64,000 nt of DNA from contig NZ_QUET01000011.1 in NCBI RefSeq assembly GCF_003478445.1, positions 1-64,000 on the forward strand. Direction: 5' to 3'. The notes beneath the pieces are model-generated. The model had not been told where the DNA came from, searched no databases, and saw only the letters and a program-made list of their open reading frames with translations. Below, one piece after another: positions 25,719 to 34,695 of this stretch. Every line of letters starts with the position of its first letter. The first letter of the stretch is position 1. Made by a program: the position numbers and the translations under genes. This DNA is from Roseburia sp. AM59-24XD (lineage in GTDB: Bacteria > Bacillota > Clostridia > Lachnospirales > Lachnospiraceae).

Positions 25719-26247
25719 GTATATATGTAATGATTTTCCCATTTGCCGTTGATCTGCGCAAAGTCATGAAGCAGCCCCTCCCGATGGAAGGTGAGCTTCT
25801 CGAGCAATGCGATCGACGGTTCGTTGTCCGGCATGACATATGCTCGATCCGGTGAAAGCGGTATTCGCGGCATACGAGAGGAATCAGAAAAGAAAGCGCT
25901 TCGGTCATGTAGCCCTGCTGCAGATGATCCTTGTCGGTCTTGTAGCCAAGCATACAGCTTGAAAATGCACCGTGCAGAAAATTGCTGAAACAGATCGTAC
26001 CGATGGGAACGTTGGTACGGTCCCGGAGATACATCCACATGCGCAGATGTCGTGCCTTCACAAAGGAATTATATTCAAATGTAAGATTCGTCCGTTGAAA
26101 ATCCAGAGAATAAAACCCGGGTCTTTTGACCGGCTCATACGGCTCCAGAAAGTCTCGGTTTCGTTCGTAAAATTCAAGCACACCGGCTGCCTTATCCGGA
26201 TGGCTTACGCTGAGGAGAAGACGGCTGGTCTCGTATTGTGGTTGCAT
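25706..26247 (-). pseudogene. GNAT acetyltransferase (RimJ/RimL type), single frameshift
   Basis: Two minus-strand frames together make one ~180-residue acetyltransferase. The first (from ATG 26247, after GGGAGG) covers MQPQYETSRLLL through GYMTEALSFLIPLV...FHRIE. The second continues AYVMPDNEPSIALLEKLTFHREG to the stop at 25706. One G is missing at about 25843 (a GG read as G). Restoring it gives HRIEAYVMPDNEPS, the expected family text. Nothing else is damaged, so a sequencing error is a good alternative to a real pseudogene. It is likely an N-terminal or small-molecule acetyltransferase. Confidence 0.82.
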
Positions 26248-26325
26248 TACAGGTATTCCTCCCAATGTTATGTCTGTATTGCCTTAGTGTATCATGCGGT
26301 GATGAAAATAACAAGGAAATATATC

Positions 26326-26355
26326 TTGACAAGCTTACGCGGGAGAGGATATAAT
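26326..26355 (+). promoter_or_regulatory. Promoter of the SRP RNA
   Basis: TTGACA (26326-26331), an 18-bp spacer and TATAAT (26350-26355). Both boxes are perfect matches, as expected for a stable RNA gene. Confidence 0.85.
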
Positions 26356-26395
26356 TAACATCTAACATAAATTGTGTGAAGTATGTCATAAAGCT

Positions 26396-26665
26396 TCCGT
26401 GCTAGCCGGGGAGATAGCGGTGCCCTGTACCTGCAATCCGCTATAGCAGGGGTGATGTTCTGTTTCGGATGCATTGATTGCGGAGCCGCCCGATATAAGT
26501 GGTGATGACGTTTTGGTCTTGCGCAATGGGAACTCATGAACCGTGTCAGGAGGGGAACCTAGCAGCACTAAGTGAGCCCTCCCGTGTGCCGTGAGGTTGC
26601 CGGAGCCGAGCTAACTGTATTGGTAACGTCTGCAATGATGCGTACAACGCAGAATGCACGGTTTT
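26396..26665 (+). ncRNA. ffs: Signal recognition particle RNA, large Gram-positive type
   Basis: The Alu-domain text GTGCTAGCCGGGGAGATAGC, GGTGCCCTGTACCTGCAATC and CGCTATAGCAGGG is the conserved start of clostridial SRP RNA. The S domain follows with GGGAACTCATGAACCGTGTCAGG and AGCAGCACTAAGTGAG, and the 3' strand GAGCTAACTG...GTAACGTCTGCAATG closes the long helix. With Ffh it targets nascent membrane and secreted proteins to the translocon. The next gene is not dnaX, the frequent neighbour in related clostridia. Ends are approximate. Confidence 0.92.
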
Positions 26666-26742
26666 TATATAGATAAGAGCTGTCAGTCTTCGGATAGAGG
26701 ACAGACGGATCCTGATAAATTATATACAGATGATCAATAGGG

Positions 26743-26768
26743 AAAGTGGAGAATGCTCCACTTTTTTC
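26743..26768 (+). terminator. Terminator before the cNMP-domain gene
   Basis: AAAGTGGAG/CTCCACTTT stem with a 4-nt loop and a T6 tract; it probably ends the SRP RNA transcript. Confidence 0.85.
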
Positions 26769-26838
26769 TTTAATTTCGGTGTTATTTCTGATAAAATAAA
26801 GTTAGGTAAATGTTACGGATGGCAAAGGGGGATAAGCG

Positions 26839-29175
26839 GTGAAAGCAGAACTGAAAAAAGGAAGCATTAATCATATCATCCAAGATACGGATATTTACGA
26901 GGCGGGAGAGTTTCTTGATTCGATCGCCATGGTGGTAAAGGGCAGGATCCGTGTGCATGGATATGGTCTTAATCTGGTTGTGGGCTCCGGCTGCTTTCTG
27001 GGAATCCGGGATCTCAACAGAGGGGCGCACGGTGTGACGTATACGGCACTGACCAATGCGGTAATCTATGTATTTCCATCATCCGGAGCGATGAGTGATC
27101 TTAGGGGAATCATGAAGATCAATAAGGATTATGTGGCATTGATGGTTGTGGGACTTCACCGTTCTCTGGCAGAGCAGGAACGTGCTTATGAGGAGCTGCA
27201 GGAGGCGGCTGAGGGCTCCTATGAGATGACTTTTCGGATATATCACAAGTGCCGGCAGATTGCCCAAGAGACGGGAACTGTCTTTGAGGAGCTTGCGGCG
27301 GTGGAGAAACTGCACCCGTTTGACGAGCCGCAGATGCTTTCACTGGATAAGGTGCATTATTATCAGGCGTGCGCCAAGGTGCCGATGGATGTGCAGAAGG
27401 CGTTTTACGGAAGCTCTGCCGAGATATGCATTTATCATGTGAGGGAGCAGGTCGGACTGCTGCATCAGCTCCATGATTACAGTAAGTCGCTGACGGAATA
27501 TCTGAGTCAGATGATGCACTATCTGATCCTCGACGGCAGAAATTTGTATCTGGCGGTGTCTGGTTTTGCGCAGACGTTGCAGCGTGCCGGCCAGGATGCT
27601 TCCGGGGTGATGACAGATCTTGATGAGGTGATCGACCGGATCAATTCTCTGGAAAGTGTCCTGCAGAAGCGGGCGGATGTGGAGTGTGTGATCGACCGTG
27701 GAACAATGGAGGAGACATATTATAATCTGTTGAATCCTTCGCATGGCACAGGCGGACCGGACGTGCCGGGAGATACGCTGGCGCTTGTGGAGGACTGCGG
27801 CGTCGATGTGTCGGAGCTTGTGGATTCGCTGGGAACGATTCTTTCTTTTGGGGAGATCGAACAGGAACGCGCCGAGCGTTTTGAAGATCTCGTAGCACAG
27901 TTTGAGGCGCTGGAGGATAAGGAAAGCTCGACGGATGAGGCGAGGAGCCTGAGACGTAATCTTATGAAGGACTACTATCCAATCTACGAGAAGGTTTTTC
28001 TGAAGGATTATCAGTCGGCAGAGGAGGCTCCGGCAGAGGTGGAGCTTTTCTTGCGCTACGGTTTCTTGAGTGAACGGCTGCTCAGGGAGGACATGATCGA
28101 GGATCTTCTGACGCTGGATCAGGGCAGCATCTACCAAAACGGATGTCATGTCTTTGATATGAAGGAATGGCTCACAGCAGTGGTGGACGGGGATCGTATG
28201 CCGTCCAAGAATGAATTTGATATGGATTATGAAGAATTTCTTCGAGATAAACTAAAAAATAAAGAAATTACTGAAGAGCAGAAGAAGAGTCTGCTCAAAA
28301 GCCGGAAACAGAGGCTGCATTTTGAGGTTATGAACATGTTCCGGCTGACGCACCGTCTTGTCAGTGGTCAGATCGTATCCTTTGTGCCGTTTCTGTATAC
28401 CGAGGGCTGTTCTAATCTGGAAAGGAATTTTCTTTCCAAGGAGAAGGTCTCTGCGGCGTTTAACAGACTGCGCCGGATCGATTACTCCGTCTTTTACCGG
28501 GAGGTGCTTTATACGGGAGAGATCTCCGACATCAAGAAAGAATTTATTCAGGTGGAGGTTTGTCCGGATGTGATACTGATGCCGACTGTGGGATCGAGAG
28601 ATATCATGTGGCAGGAGCTCAGCGGCAGAAAGAGAGATTCAGAGGGACGCTTGATCCTTCCGGCTTTTCTGGAGGGAGATCTGGACAAGACAGTAGCGCA
28701 TCTGGCGGGTTCTTTCCGGTGGGAGCTGTGTCGTACGATGCAGGGCGTGTACTGGAATAATATCCAGTATAAGTCGCTCACCAGTGAGTATTCGGATTTC
28801 CTGCAGTTTTACCGCAAGAACAGGGACCTGTCGGATGATCGTAAGGAGAAATTAAAGCTTCAGATACAGAAGCACCGGAATAATTCCAGAGAAATATTTG
28901 CGGCGGATTACATGAACTGGATCCTGCATGAATCCCAGGGAGGCATGCTGCTTAGTAAGCCGGTGCGCGAGATCATGGCAACCTACTGCCCGTTTACGCA
29001 GGAACTGCGTCAGAATCTGGAGGGACAGCCGGTATTTATGAATGCGATGGCACGCTTTGAGAGAGAACGTGCCAAAAAGTGTAAAGAATACGATATGAAG
29101 TTTCGTGTATGGGAAAAGAATCAGGTAGAGGTGCCGCCGGAGATCGTGCATACAAAAGAGTTTTATGAACGGTAA
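26839..29175 (+). CDS. Large protein with N-terminal cyclic-nucleotide-binding-like domain
   Basis: This encodes 778 residues from a GTG start after AAGGGGGATAAGC. Residues ~1-110 read as a Crp-type cNMP-binding beta-barrel (FLDSIAMVVKGRIRVHGYGLNLVVGSGCFLGIRDLN). Key cAMP-contact residues are not clear, so the ligand may differ. The remaining ~650 residues are helical, acidic and unrecognised, with no HTH and no membrane segment. I know similar long proteins only from Lachnospiraceae and cannot assign a function. A signalling scaffold is possible. It follows the SRP RNA and is convergent with the SDR gene. Confidence 0.65.
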   Translation: MKAELKKGSINHIIQDTDIYEAGEFLDSIAMVVKGRIRVHGYGLNLVVGSGCFLGIRDLNRGAHGVTYTALTNAVIYVFPSSGAMSDLRGIMKINKDYVALMVVGLHRSLAEQERAYEELQEAAEGSYEMTFRIYHKCRQIAQETGTVFEELAAVEKLHPFDEPQMLSLDKVHYYQACAKVPMDVQKAFYGSSAEICIYHVREQVGLLHQLHDYSKSLTEYLSQMMHYLILDGRNLYLAVSGFAQTLQRAGQDASGVMTDLDEVIDRINSLESVLQKRADVECVIDRGTMEETYYNLLNPSHGTGGPDVPGDTLALVEDCGVDVSELVDSLGTILSFGEIEQERAERFEDLVAQFEALEDKESSTDEARSLRRNLMKDYYPIYEKVFLKDYQSAEEAPAEVELFLRYGFLSERLLREDMIEDLLTLDQGSIYQNGCHVFDMKEWLTAVVDGDRMPSKNEFDMDYEEFLRDKLKNKEITEEQKKSLLKSRKQRLHFEVMNMFRLTHRLVSGQIVSFVPFLYTEGCSNLERNFLSKEKVSAAFNRLRRIDYSVFYREVLYTGEISDIKKEFIQVEVCPDVILMPTVGSRDIMWQELSGRKRDSEGRLILPAFLEGDLDKTVAHLAGSFRWELCRTMQGVYWNNIQYKSLTSEYSDFLQFYRKNRDLSDDRKEKLKLQIQKHRNNSREIFAADYMNWILHESQGGMLLSKPVREIMATYCPFTQELRQNLEGQPVFMNAMARFERERAKKCKEYDMKFRVWEKNQVEVPPEIVHTKEFYER

Positions 29176-29178
29176 AGG

Positions 29179-29909
29179 TCAGATCCAGCCGCCATCGAGC
29201 GTAATGATCTGACCGGTCATATAGTCCGGGGCTTCGGCAACCTGACGGATCAGAGCGGCTGCCTCCTGCGGTGTTCCGGCTCGTCCGGCAGGAATCTCGT
29301 CGATGACGGCGGCAAGCTCCTCCGGATCAAGAAAGCTGTTCATGGAGGTGTCAATCATGCCGCAGGCAACGGCATTAACCGGAATGCCGCTTGGTGCCAG
29401 CTCCTTTGCCAGTGCCTTGGTGAAGGCGTTGATCCCGCCCTTTGTTGTAGAATATGCGACTTCCGTGGATGCGCCGACACTGCCCCAGACAGAGGAAACG
29501 TTGATGATCCTGCCGTGCTTTTCCTGTAGGAAATAAGGGATGATCACCCGGCTGGTATAAAAGACAGAGGAAAGATTTGTGCGGATGATATCATCCCACT
29601 GCATCGGAGTCATATCCTGCAACAGACCAATATGAGAGATACCGGCATTGTTGACAAGGATCTCCGGAGTACCGAAGGTCTGGACTGCCTCGTCAGAAAT
29701 TCCTCTGCATCCGCTGCATTTCCCATGTCGCCGCAAAAGGAAAAATACTGTCCGCCCGCAGCTGTGATCGCATCCTGTGTCTGTGTCATCTGATAATCAC
29801 AGTGGCGGCTGCAGATTGAAATATTCCAGCCCATGGAAGCGTATAAAAGTGCTGTGGCGTGCCCGATTCCACGGGATGCGCCGGTGATGATAATGTGATG
29901 CATGTTCAT
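29179..29909 (-). pseudogene. Short-chain dehydrogenase/reductase (FabG-like), single frameshift
   Basis: Two minus-strand frames make one ~243-residue SDR. Frame one (from ATG 29909) has the cofactor motif TGASRGIGHATA and runs to AADAEEFL. Frame two continues DEAVQTFGTPEILVNNAGIS, then INVSSVWGSVG and the catalytic YSTTKGG (Tyr-xxx-Lys), ending in TGQIITLDGGWI. One G is missing at about 29695 (GG read as G). Restoring it gives EEFLDEAVQTFG. All catalytic residues are present, so a sequencing error is likely. The substrate is unknown. Confidence 0.85.
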
Positions 29910-30093
29910 TTCTGATCAAATCCTTTCCTTAGACAATTTCACTGTACTATATATAGTAGCTATATAGTAAATGAAAGTTACTTTGAATACAAGGCTTTAC
30001 ACATTTTAGGAAGTTTGCTATAATTTGCTGGAATGTTGTACAAATTTGCGAATTTTCCATCGGAGTATCCGGATGGTAAAGAAAGGTACTGAT

Positions 30094-31341
30094 ATGAAAA
30101 AAAATGCAGTGTTGTTCTTTTTTAAGAGCTTATTAAAATCTATTCTGGTGATCGTATCAATTCTCGCAGTCGGTGTGATCAGCTACAAGGTTTCTTATCA
30201 ATATTTGTCAAAGCAGCTGGAGGCAGGAAAGCTGGATGTACAGGAGAAGGAGCTGGAATCTATTCTGGATCAGGCGAAGACAGATGAGATTTCCAAGAAT
30301 CTGATCTACGTGGTCAATGACAAGCAGATGATCACCCATATGATGCTGGAGATCTGCAACACCAAGACAAATAATATGGATTATATTACAATTCCGATCA
30401 ATGCAGATTATACGATCCCGGCAAAGATGTATCAGAAGCTTTGTGTTGTGGATGAGGAGATTCCGCAGATTGTACGTCTGTCAAAGCTGCGCCGTTATTT
30501 TTCCGATCTGGAGGATGCCGAGGCATATGGTTATGCTGAGCTTATTATGGAGAAGCTGTTAAAGACAGATATCAGTTATTTCACGGTGATCTCTCAGGAA
30601 ATTTACGACCTGCATTATCAGGAGCAGAAGATGACAACACAGTACGCAAAGGTGCTTGACGGCTCTGGTCAGTCTGCATCCGCATCACCTTCACCAGGTG
30701 AACAGGCACAGCAGTATAATTCTTCTGTGACAATGAAGGTGATGGTGCTCAGCGATTCCTTTACTAATCAGCTGAAGGATATTGCCGGCGATGAGACAAA
30801 GATCATGGCGTATATCAAGGATCAGTATAACCAGGACGGAATACAGTCCAACCTGACAGTATACAATAAGATCGGATATATTGAGTCATATATGAAGATG
30901 GACTCCTCGCTGTATCATTACTGGGCGCTGCCTGGCGAGTACAACGGCAAGCTGTTTAAAGTAGATACTGCGTCAGCATCAAAGTTTATCAGTGATATTG
31001 AGAATGTAACAGAGACATACACAACACCACAGAGTGAAGAGAAGTCAGTTCCTGCCAAGAAGCAGGTAAGCTCCAAGGGCAAGAAGATCATCATCCTGAA
31101 CGGAAGCAAGATCTCCGGTCTGGCAGCAGCCAAGCAGAAGACACTTGCGGATGCCGGCTATACTGTGCCGAAGGTTGGTGATTATACACAGGAGGTTTTG
31201 ACCAGAACAAAGATCATTGTTTCCAAAAAGAAGTGGGGGGCTGATCTGACGACTTATTTCAAAGATCCGCAACTTGTTGTAGGTCAGACACCGGATGGTT
31301 ATGATATCGAAATTATTCTTGGCACGGTAGATGCCAATTAG
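30094..31341 (+). CDS. Membrane-anchored LytR C-terminal-domain protein, divergent LCP-like
   Basis: This encodes 415 residues. ATG 30094 follows AAAGAAAGG; the longer frame has no ribosome site. An N-terminal membrane helix (~8-32) anchors it with the bulk outside. Residues ~70-190 resemble an LCP (LytR-CpsA-Psr) domain (MLEICNTKTNNMDYITIPINADYTIP), but the usual arginines of LCP ligases are not evident. A Ser/Ala/Pro linker precedes a C-terminal LytR_C domain (KKIIILNGSKISGLAAAKQ, ~330-415). LCP proteins transfer wall polymers to peptidoglycan. The glycosyltransferase-like gene 14 nt downstream supports a cell-wall polymer role. Confidence 0.72.
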   Translation: MKKNAVLFFFKSLLKSILVIVSILAVGVISYKVSYQYLSKQLEAGKLDVQEKELESILDQAKTDEISKNLIYVVNDKQMITHMMLEICNTKTNNMDYITIPINADYTIPAKMYQKLCVVDEEIPQIVRLSKLRRYFSDLEDAEAYGYAELIMEKLLKTDISYFTVISQEIYDLHYQEQKMTTQYAKVLDGSGQSASASPSPGEQAQQYNSSVTMKVMVLSDSFTNQLKDIAGDETKIMAYIKDQYNQDGIQSNLTVYNKIGYIESYMKMDSSLYHYWALPGEYNGKLFKVDTASASKFISDIENVTETYTTPQSEEKSVPAKKQVSSKGKKIIILNGSKISGLAAAKQKTLADAGYTVPKVGDYTQEVLTRTKIIVSKKKWGADLTTYFKDPQLVVGQTPDGYDIEIILGTVDAN

Positions 31342-31355
31342 AATGGGATTTGATT

Positions 31356-32117
31356 ATGCAAGCATCAGTTAAAATTATGGATATTGACGTGGATATGATG
31401 AGTAACGATGTCTTTGTCCGCAAAATGAATGAATATCTGACGGATGATCATCTTGATGTCATCATGTTTGCTTCCACGAAGATGCTGAACAAGGCGATGG
31501 AGGATGAGGAGTACCGTGCACTTCTGGAAAAAGCAGACCTGTTTCTGCCGGGAGAGAAGGCACTTCTGGCAACGCATCATGTCGATGCACTGGAGGCGGG
31601 AGACATGGTAGTTAATTACCGCAGCCTTGGAATGATGTTGGAGAATCTGATCAAGGAGGACCGGACGCTTTATATCATTGCCGACACGGAGGAGGCAGTG
31701 GAGAAGCTGCTGCATTACTGTAAGAAGATGCAGCCGGAGCTTCGGATGGTAGGCTCCTATTCCTGTGAACAGGGCATGGAGGATGCGGCGATCGTCAACG
31801 AGATCAACAGTCATACGCCGGATATGATACTTTTGAACCTGCCGGTGGGCTTGCAGGAGGGTTGGATCATGGAGCATTCCTCACTGCTCAATGCAAGACT
31901 CTGCATTGCAATCGGTGGCGTGGCAGAGCTTATCTTTGCGATGCAGAAGGAGACCCCGGAATGGGTGCGCAAGCTGCATCTGGAGGCTCTGTATCATCGT
32001 ATTTTCCGGGAACAGGCAGTCAAAAAAGATTTCCGTACGCGTATATTTCGCAAGAAAATAACCAAATATAATAATCAGAATGAAATACATGATTATACAA
32101 AGGATGACAGCCGGTAG
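31356..32117 (+). CDS. WecG/TagA/CpsF-like protein, possibly catalytically degenerate
   Basis: This encodes 253 residues (ATG 31356; TTG 31350 is in frame). The fold matches WecG/TagA/CpsF glycosyltransferases, which make the second linkage-unit sugar of wall teichoic acid: RMVGSYSCEQGM, HTPDMILLNLPVGLQEGWI and CIAIGGVAELI, then PEWVRKLHLEALYHRIFRE. The N-terminal catalytic block is altered. The usual TPNPE is FASTKM, and the PDG (catalytic Asp) position reads LPGEKALL. It may have a changed or lost activity. It is coupled to the LytR_C gene upstream. Confidence 0.72.
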   Translation: MQASVKIMDIDVDMMSNDVFVRKMNEYLTDDHLDVIMFASTKMLNKAMEDEEYRALLEKADLFLPGEKALLATHHVDALEAGDMVVNYRSLGMMLENLIKEDRTLYIIADTEEAVEKLLHYCKKMQPELRMVGSYSCEQGMEDAAIVNEINSHTPDMILLNLPVGLQEGWIMEHSSLLNARLCIAIGGVAELIFAMQKETPEWVRKLHLEALYHRIFREQAVKKDFRTRIFRKKITKYNNQNEIHDYTKDDSR

Positions 32118-32131
32118 GTGTCATCCTTTTT
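32099..32131 (+). terminator. Terminator of the LytR_C-WecG pair
   Basis: AAGGATGACA...TGTCATCCTT stem with T5, overlapping the last codons of the WecG-like gene. Confidence 0.85.
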
Positions 32132-32135
32132 CTTT

Positions 32136-32228
32136 ATGTACAGAGAAGGATCGTAACGCATTGGATGGTAAAAAGGAATCGGGAAAGTAATTCCGAGGGG
32201 CGAAGCGTTGGTTTTGTCCTTTTTTAAG
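32136..32228 (+). repeat. Terminator-linked dispersed repeat, copy 3 (diverged)
   Basis: Same order as the copies at 9421 and 16344: it follows a terminator at once, has a GGATCGTAACG segment, a GGAATCGGGAAAGTAATTCC hairpin and GGGCGAAGCGTTGGTTTTGTCC followed by T6. It ends 10 nt before the YitT-family start codon. Confidence 0.7.
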
Positions 32229-32237
32229 GAGACAGGA

Positions 32238-33119
32238 ATGATGGAGGGAAAAGGGAAGCTCGGAAAATATGGACCGGATCTTATCCGGATCGTGGCGGGG
32301 ACTATGTGCATGGCACTGGCAGTCAACTTTGTGTATGAGCCGCTCGGAATGGTGACAGGAGGTATGTCAGGTCTGTCTATTGTTATTCGGCGGCTGACCG
32401 GACGGTGGACCGGCTTTCAGATGCCGGTGTGGCTGAGCAATCTGCTTCTTAATATTCCGATTTTTTGGATGGCGTGGAGGATCAAGGGAGGACATTACAT
32501 GAGGATGACTCTTGTGGCAAATATCTGCTTTACGGCAGCTCTTTTTCTAATCCCGGTTCCGTCTGCTCCGCAAAAGGATTTTGTGCTTGCTGCGGTTGTC
32601 GGCGGTGTGCTGACGGGGGCAGGACTTGGTCTCGTGTTTTCCAGAGGATGTTCGACCGGGGGAACGGATCTTCTGGGGGCGGTGATCCATCATTTTCTGC
32701 CGTATTATCCGGTGGGGCAGATCCTGTTTGTGCTGGACTGCCTGATCATTGCGGCGGGGGCGTGGGTGTTTGGAATACGGTCGGCGGTGTATGCGGCCGT
32801 GGCGGTTTATCTGACAACCAGACTGATGGATATGATCGTGGCGGGAGGAAGTTTCGCCAAGCTGGCATATATCATTTCTGATGAATATGAAGCGATCGGA
32901 CATGCCGTCATGTCACAGCTCGGACGGGGTGTTACCGTGCTGGAGGGAACAGGAATGTACACCGGCAGACAGCGAAAAACGCTGATGTGTGTGGTCGACC
33001 GGAAACAGATCAGCAGCGTTAGCCACATTGCGCGAAAAATCGACAAAAAGGCATTCGTCATTATTTCGGACATCAGGGAGGTTCAGGGAGAGGGATTTGT
33101 GGAAAAGATACAGAGTTAG
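32238..33119 (+). CDS. YitT family membrane protein
   Basis: This encodes 293 residues; the ATGs at 32238 and 32241 follow AAGGAGACAGGA. Five or six membrane helices (DUF161-type) include VYEPLGMVTGGMSGLSIVI and the hallmark FSRGCSTGGTDLLG. A cytoplasmic C-terminal DUF2179 domain (~215-293) has GRGVTVLEGTGMYTG and LMCVVDRKQISSV. The family is widespread in Firmicutes and its transported substrate is not established. It stands alone behind a repeat element. Confidence 0.9.
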   Translation: MMEGKGKLGKYGPDLIRIVAGTMCMALAVNFVYEPLGMVTGGMSGLSIVIRRLTGRWTGFQMPVWLSNLLLNIPIFWMAWRIKGGHYMRMTLVANICFTAALFLIPVPSAPQKDFVLAAVVGGVLTGAGLGLVFSRGCSTGGTDLLGAVIHHFLPYYPVGQILFVLDCLIIAAGAWVFGIRSAVYAAVAVYLTTRLMDMIVAGGSFAKLAYIISDEYEAIGHAVMSQLGRGVTVLEGTGMYTGRQRKTLMCVVDRKQISSVSHIARKIDKKAFVIISDIREVQGEGFVEKIQS

Positions 33120-33325
33120 GTGGCTGGAATGGACCTTTTTTTGACGAATTGAATGAAAAAAAATAAAAATATACGGTTTGCACAAAACATTAAAATGTTC
33201 TTTGGCTATTTGTGCTATGGTCAATAATGCTTGGATAGTGTAATATAATTCATGGGTAAAGCGTTAGGAAGTAACGCGGAACGCTAATAAGGCATATTAT
33301 TTAAACATTATAGGAGGAACACACA

Positions 33326-34438
33326 ATGGCAAGTTTATCATTAAAGAACGTTGGTAAGACATATCCTAACGGATTTGTCGCAGTTAAGAATTTTAATCTT
33401 GATATCGCAGATAAGGAGTTTATCATTTTCGTAGGACCTTCAGGTTGTGGTAAGTCTACAACACTTCGTATGATCGCCGGTCTGGAGGAGATCACATCCG
33501 GTGAGCTTTGGATTGGTAACACAATGGTCAACGATGTAGAGCCTAAGGACAGAGATATCGCCATGGTATTCCAGAGTTACGCTCTGTATCCACATATGTC
33601 AGTATATGACAACATGGCATTTGGTCTTAAGTTAAGAAAGACTCCGAAGGATAAAGTTGATAAGCTCGTTCACGAGGCAGCTAAGATCCTCGATATCGAG
33701 CATCTGTTAGACCGTAAGCCAAAGGCTCTTTCCGGTGGTCAGAGACAGCGTGTGGCAATGGGTCGTGCAATCGTTCGTAATCCTAAGGTATTCCTGATGG
33801 ATGAGCCACTTTCCAACCTCGATGCAAAGCTTCGTGTACAGATGCGTATAGAGATTTCCAAGCTTCATCAGAGACTTGAGTCTACTATCATCTATGTAAC
33901 ACATGATCAGACAGAGGCTCTTACACTTGGTACCCGTATCGTAGTTATGAAGGACGGTGTTATGCAGCAGGTTGCTACACCAATTGATCTGTATACAAAG
34001 CCATGTAATCTGTTCGTAGCTGGTTTCATCGGTTCTCCACAGATGAACTTCATCGATTGTAAGGTAGTAAGAGACGAAGAGGGCATCAAGCTTGCATTCG
34101 GTTCTTATGCAGTTAAGCTTCCGGAGAGCAAGGCAGAGAAGCTTGTTGAGGGTGGCTACATAGATAAGGATGTTATCATGGGTATCCGTCCAGAGGATAT
34201 CAAGGATGAGGAGATCTTCATCAATGCAGGCAGCAGCAACGTACTCGATGCTACTGTAAGAGTATACGAGATGCTCGGTGCCGAAGTATTCCTGTACTTC
34301 TCAGTTGAGGGACATGACATCACAGTTCGTGTTAATCCTCGTACAACAGCTCGTCCTGGTGATACGATCAAGATCGCTCTTGATACCAGCAAGATCCATA
34401 TCTTCGATAAGGATACAGAGACAACAATCACAAACTAG
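33326..34438 (+). CDS. msmK: Sugar ABC transporter ATP-binding protein (MsmK/UgpC family)
   Basis: This encodes 370 residues after ATAGGAGG. Walker A GPSGCGKST (~37-45), Q-loop FQSYALYPH, signature LSGGQRQR, Walker B VFLMDEPLSNLDAKLR, switch THDQTEA, and a C-terminal TOBE-type regulatory region from ~235. No permease or binding protein is adjacent. Orphan MsmK proteins in Firmicutes energise several carbohydrate importers, and that is the likely role here. An isolated TATAAT (33244-33249), a hairpin leader and T/A-preferring codons suggest strong expression. A terminator at 34521 closes the unit. Confidence 0.92.
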   Translation: MASLSLKNVGKTYPNGFVAVKNFNLDIADKEFIIFVGPSGCGKSTTLRMIAGLEEITSGELWIGNTMVNDVEPKDRDIAMVFQSYALYPHMSVYDNMAFGLKLRKTPKDKVDKLVHEAAKILDIEHLLDRKPKALSGGQRQRVAMGRAIVRNPKVFLMDEPLSNLDAKLRVQMRIEISKLHQRLESTIIYVTHDQTEALTLGTRIVVMKDGVMQQVATPIDLYTKPCNLFVAGFIGSPQMNFIDCKVVRDEEGIKLAFGSYAVKLPESKAEKLVEGGYIDKDVIMGIRPEDIKDEEIFINAGSSNVLDATVRVYEMLGAEVFLYFSVEGHDITVRVNPRTTARPGDTIKIALDTSKIHIFDKDTETTITN

Positions 34439-34520
34439 TCTGATATATGACAGACATCCGGAATGTATATGCATTCATGGGATTGTTGATCCAATGGATC
34501 TGAATAATGATTTGAATTTC

Positions 34521-34556
34521 AGAGGGTTGTCCGAAAGGACAGCCCTCTTTACTTTT
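34521..34556 (+). terminator. msmK terminator
   Basis: AGAGGGTTGTCC-GAAA-GGACAGCCCTCT hairpin with a T-rich tail. Confidence 0.88.
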
Positions 34557-34695
34557 GTGCAAAATGATGATAAAATATATGCGGTATTGTATACTCATTA
34601 GAAGAAATAACGAGCATACTTTGGAGATGATGTTGATGGGATGAAATTATGATGATAATAAATAACATATGTGAGAAATAACTTGGAGGGGTTGT

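Noticed and set aside
33130..33325. Possible small RNA or riboswitch before msmK
   Set aside because: There is a small GCGTT/AACGC hairpin in the leader, but no match to a known regulatory RNA; noted only within the msmK entry.
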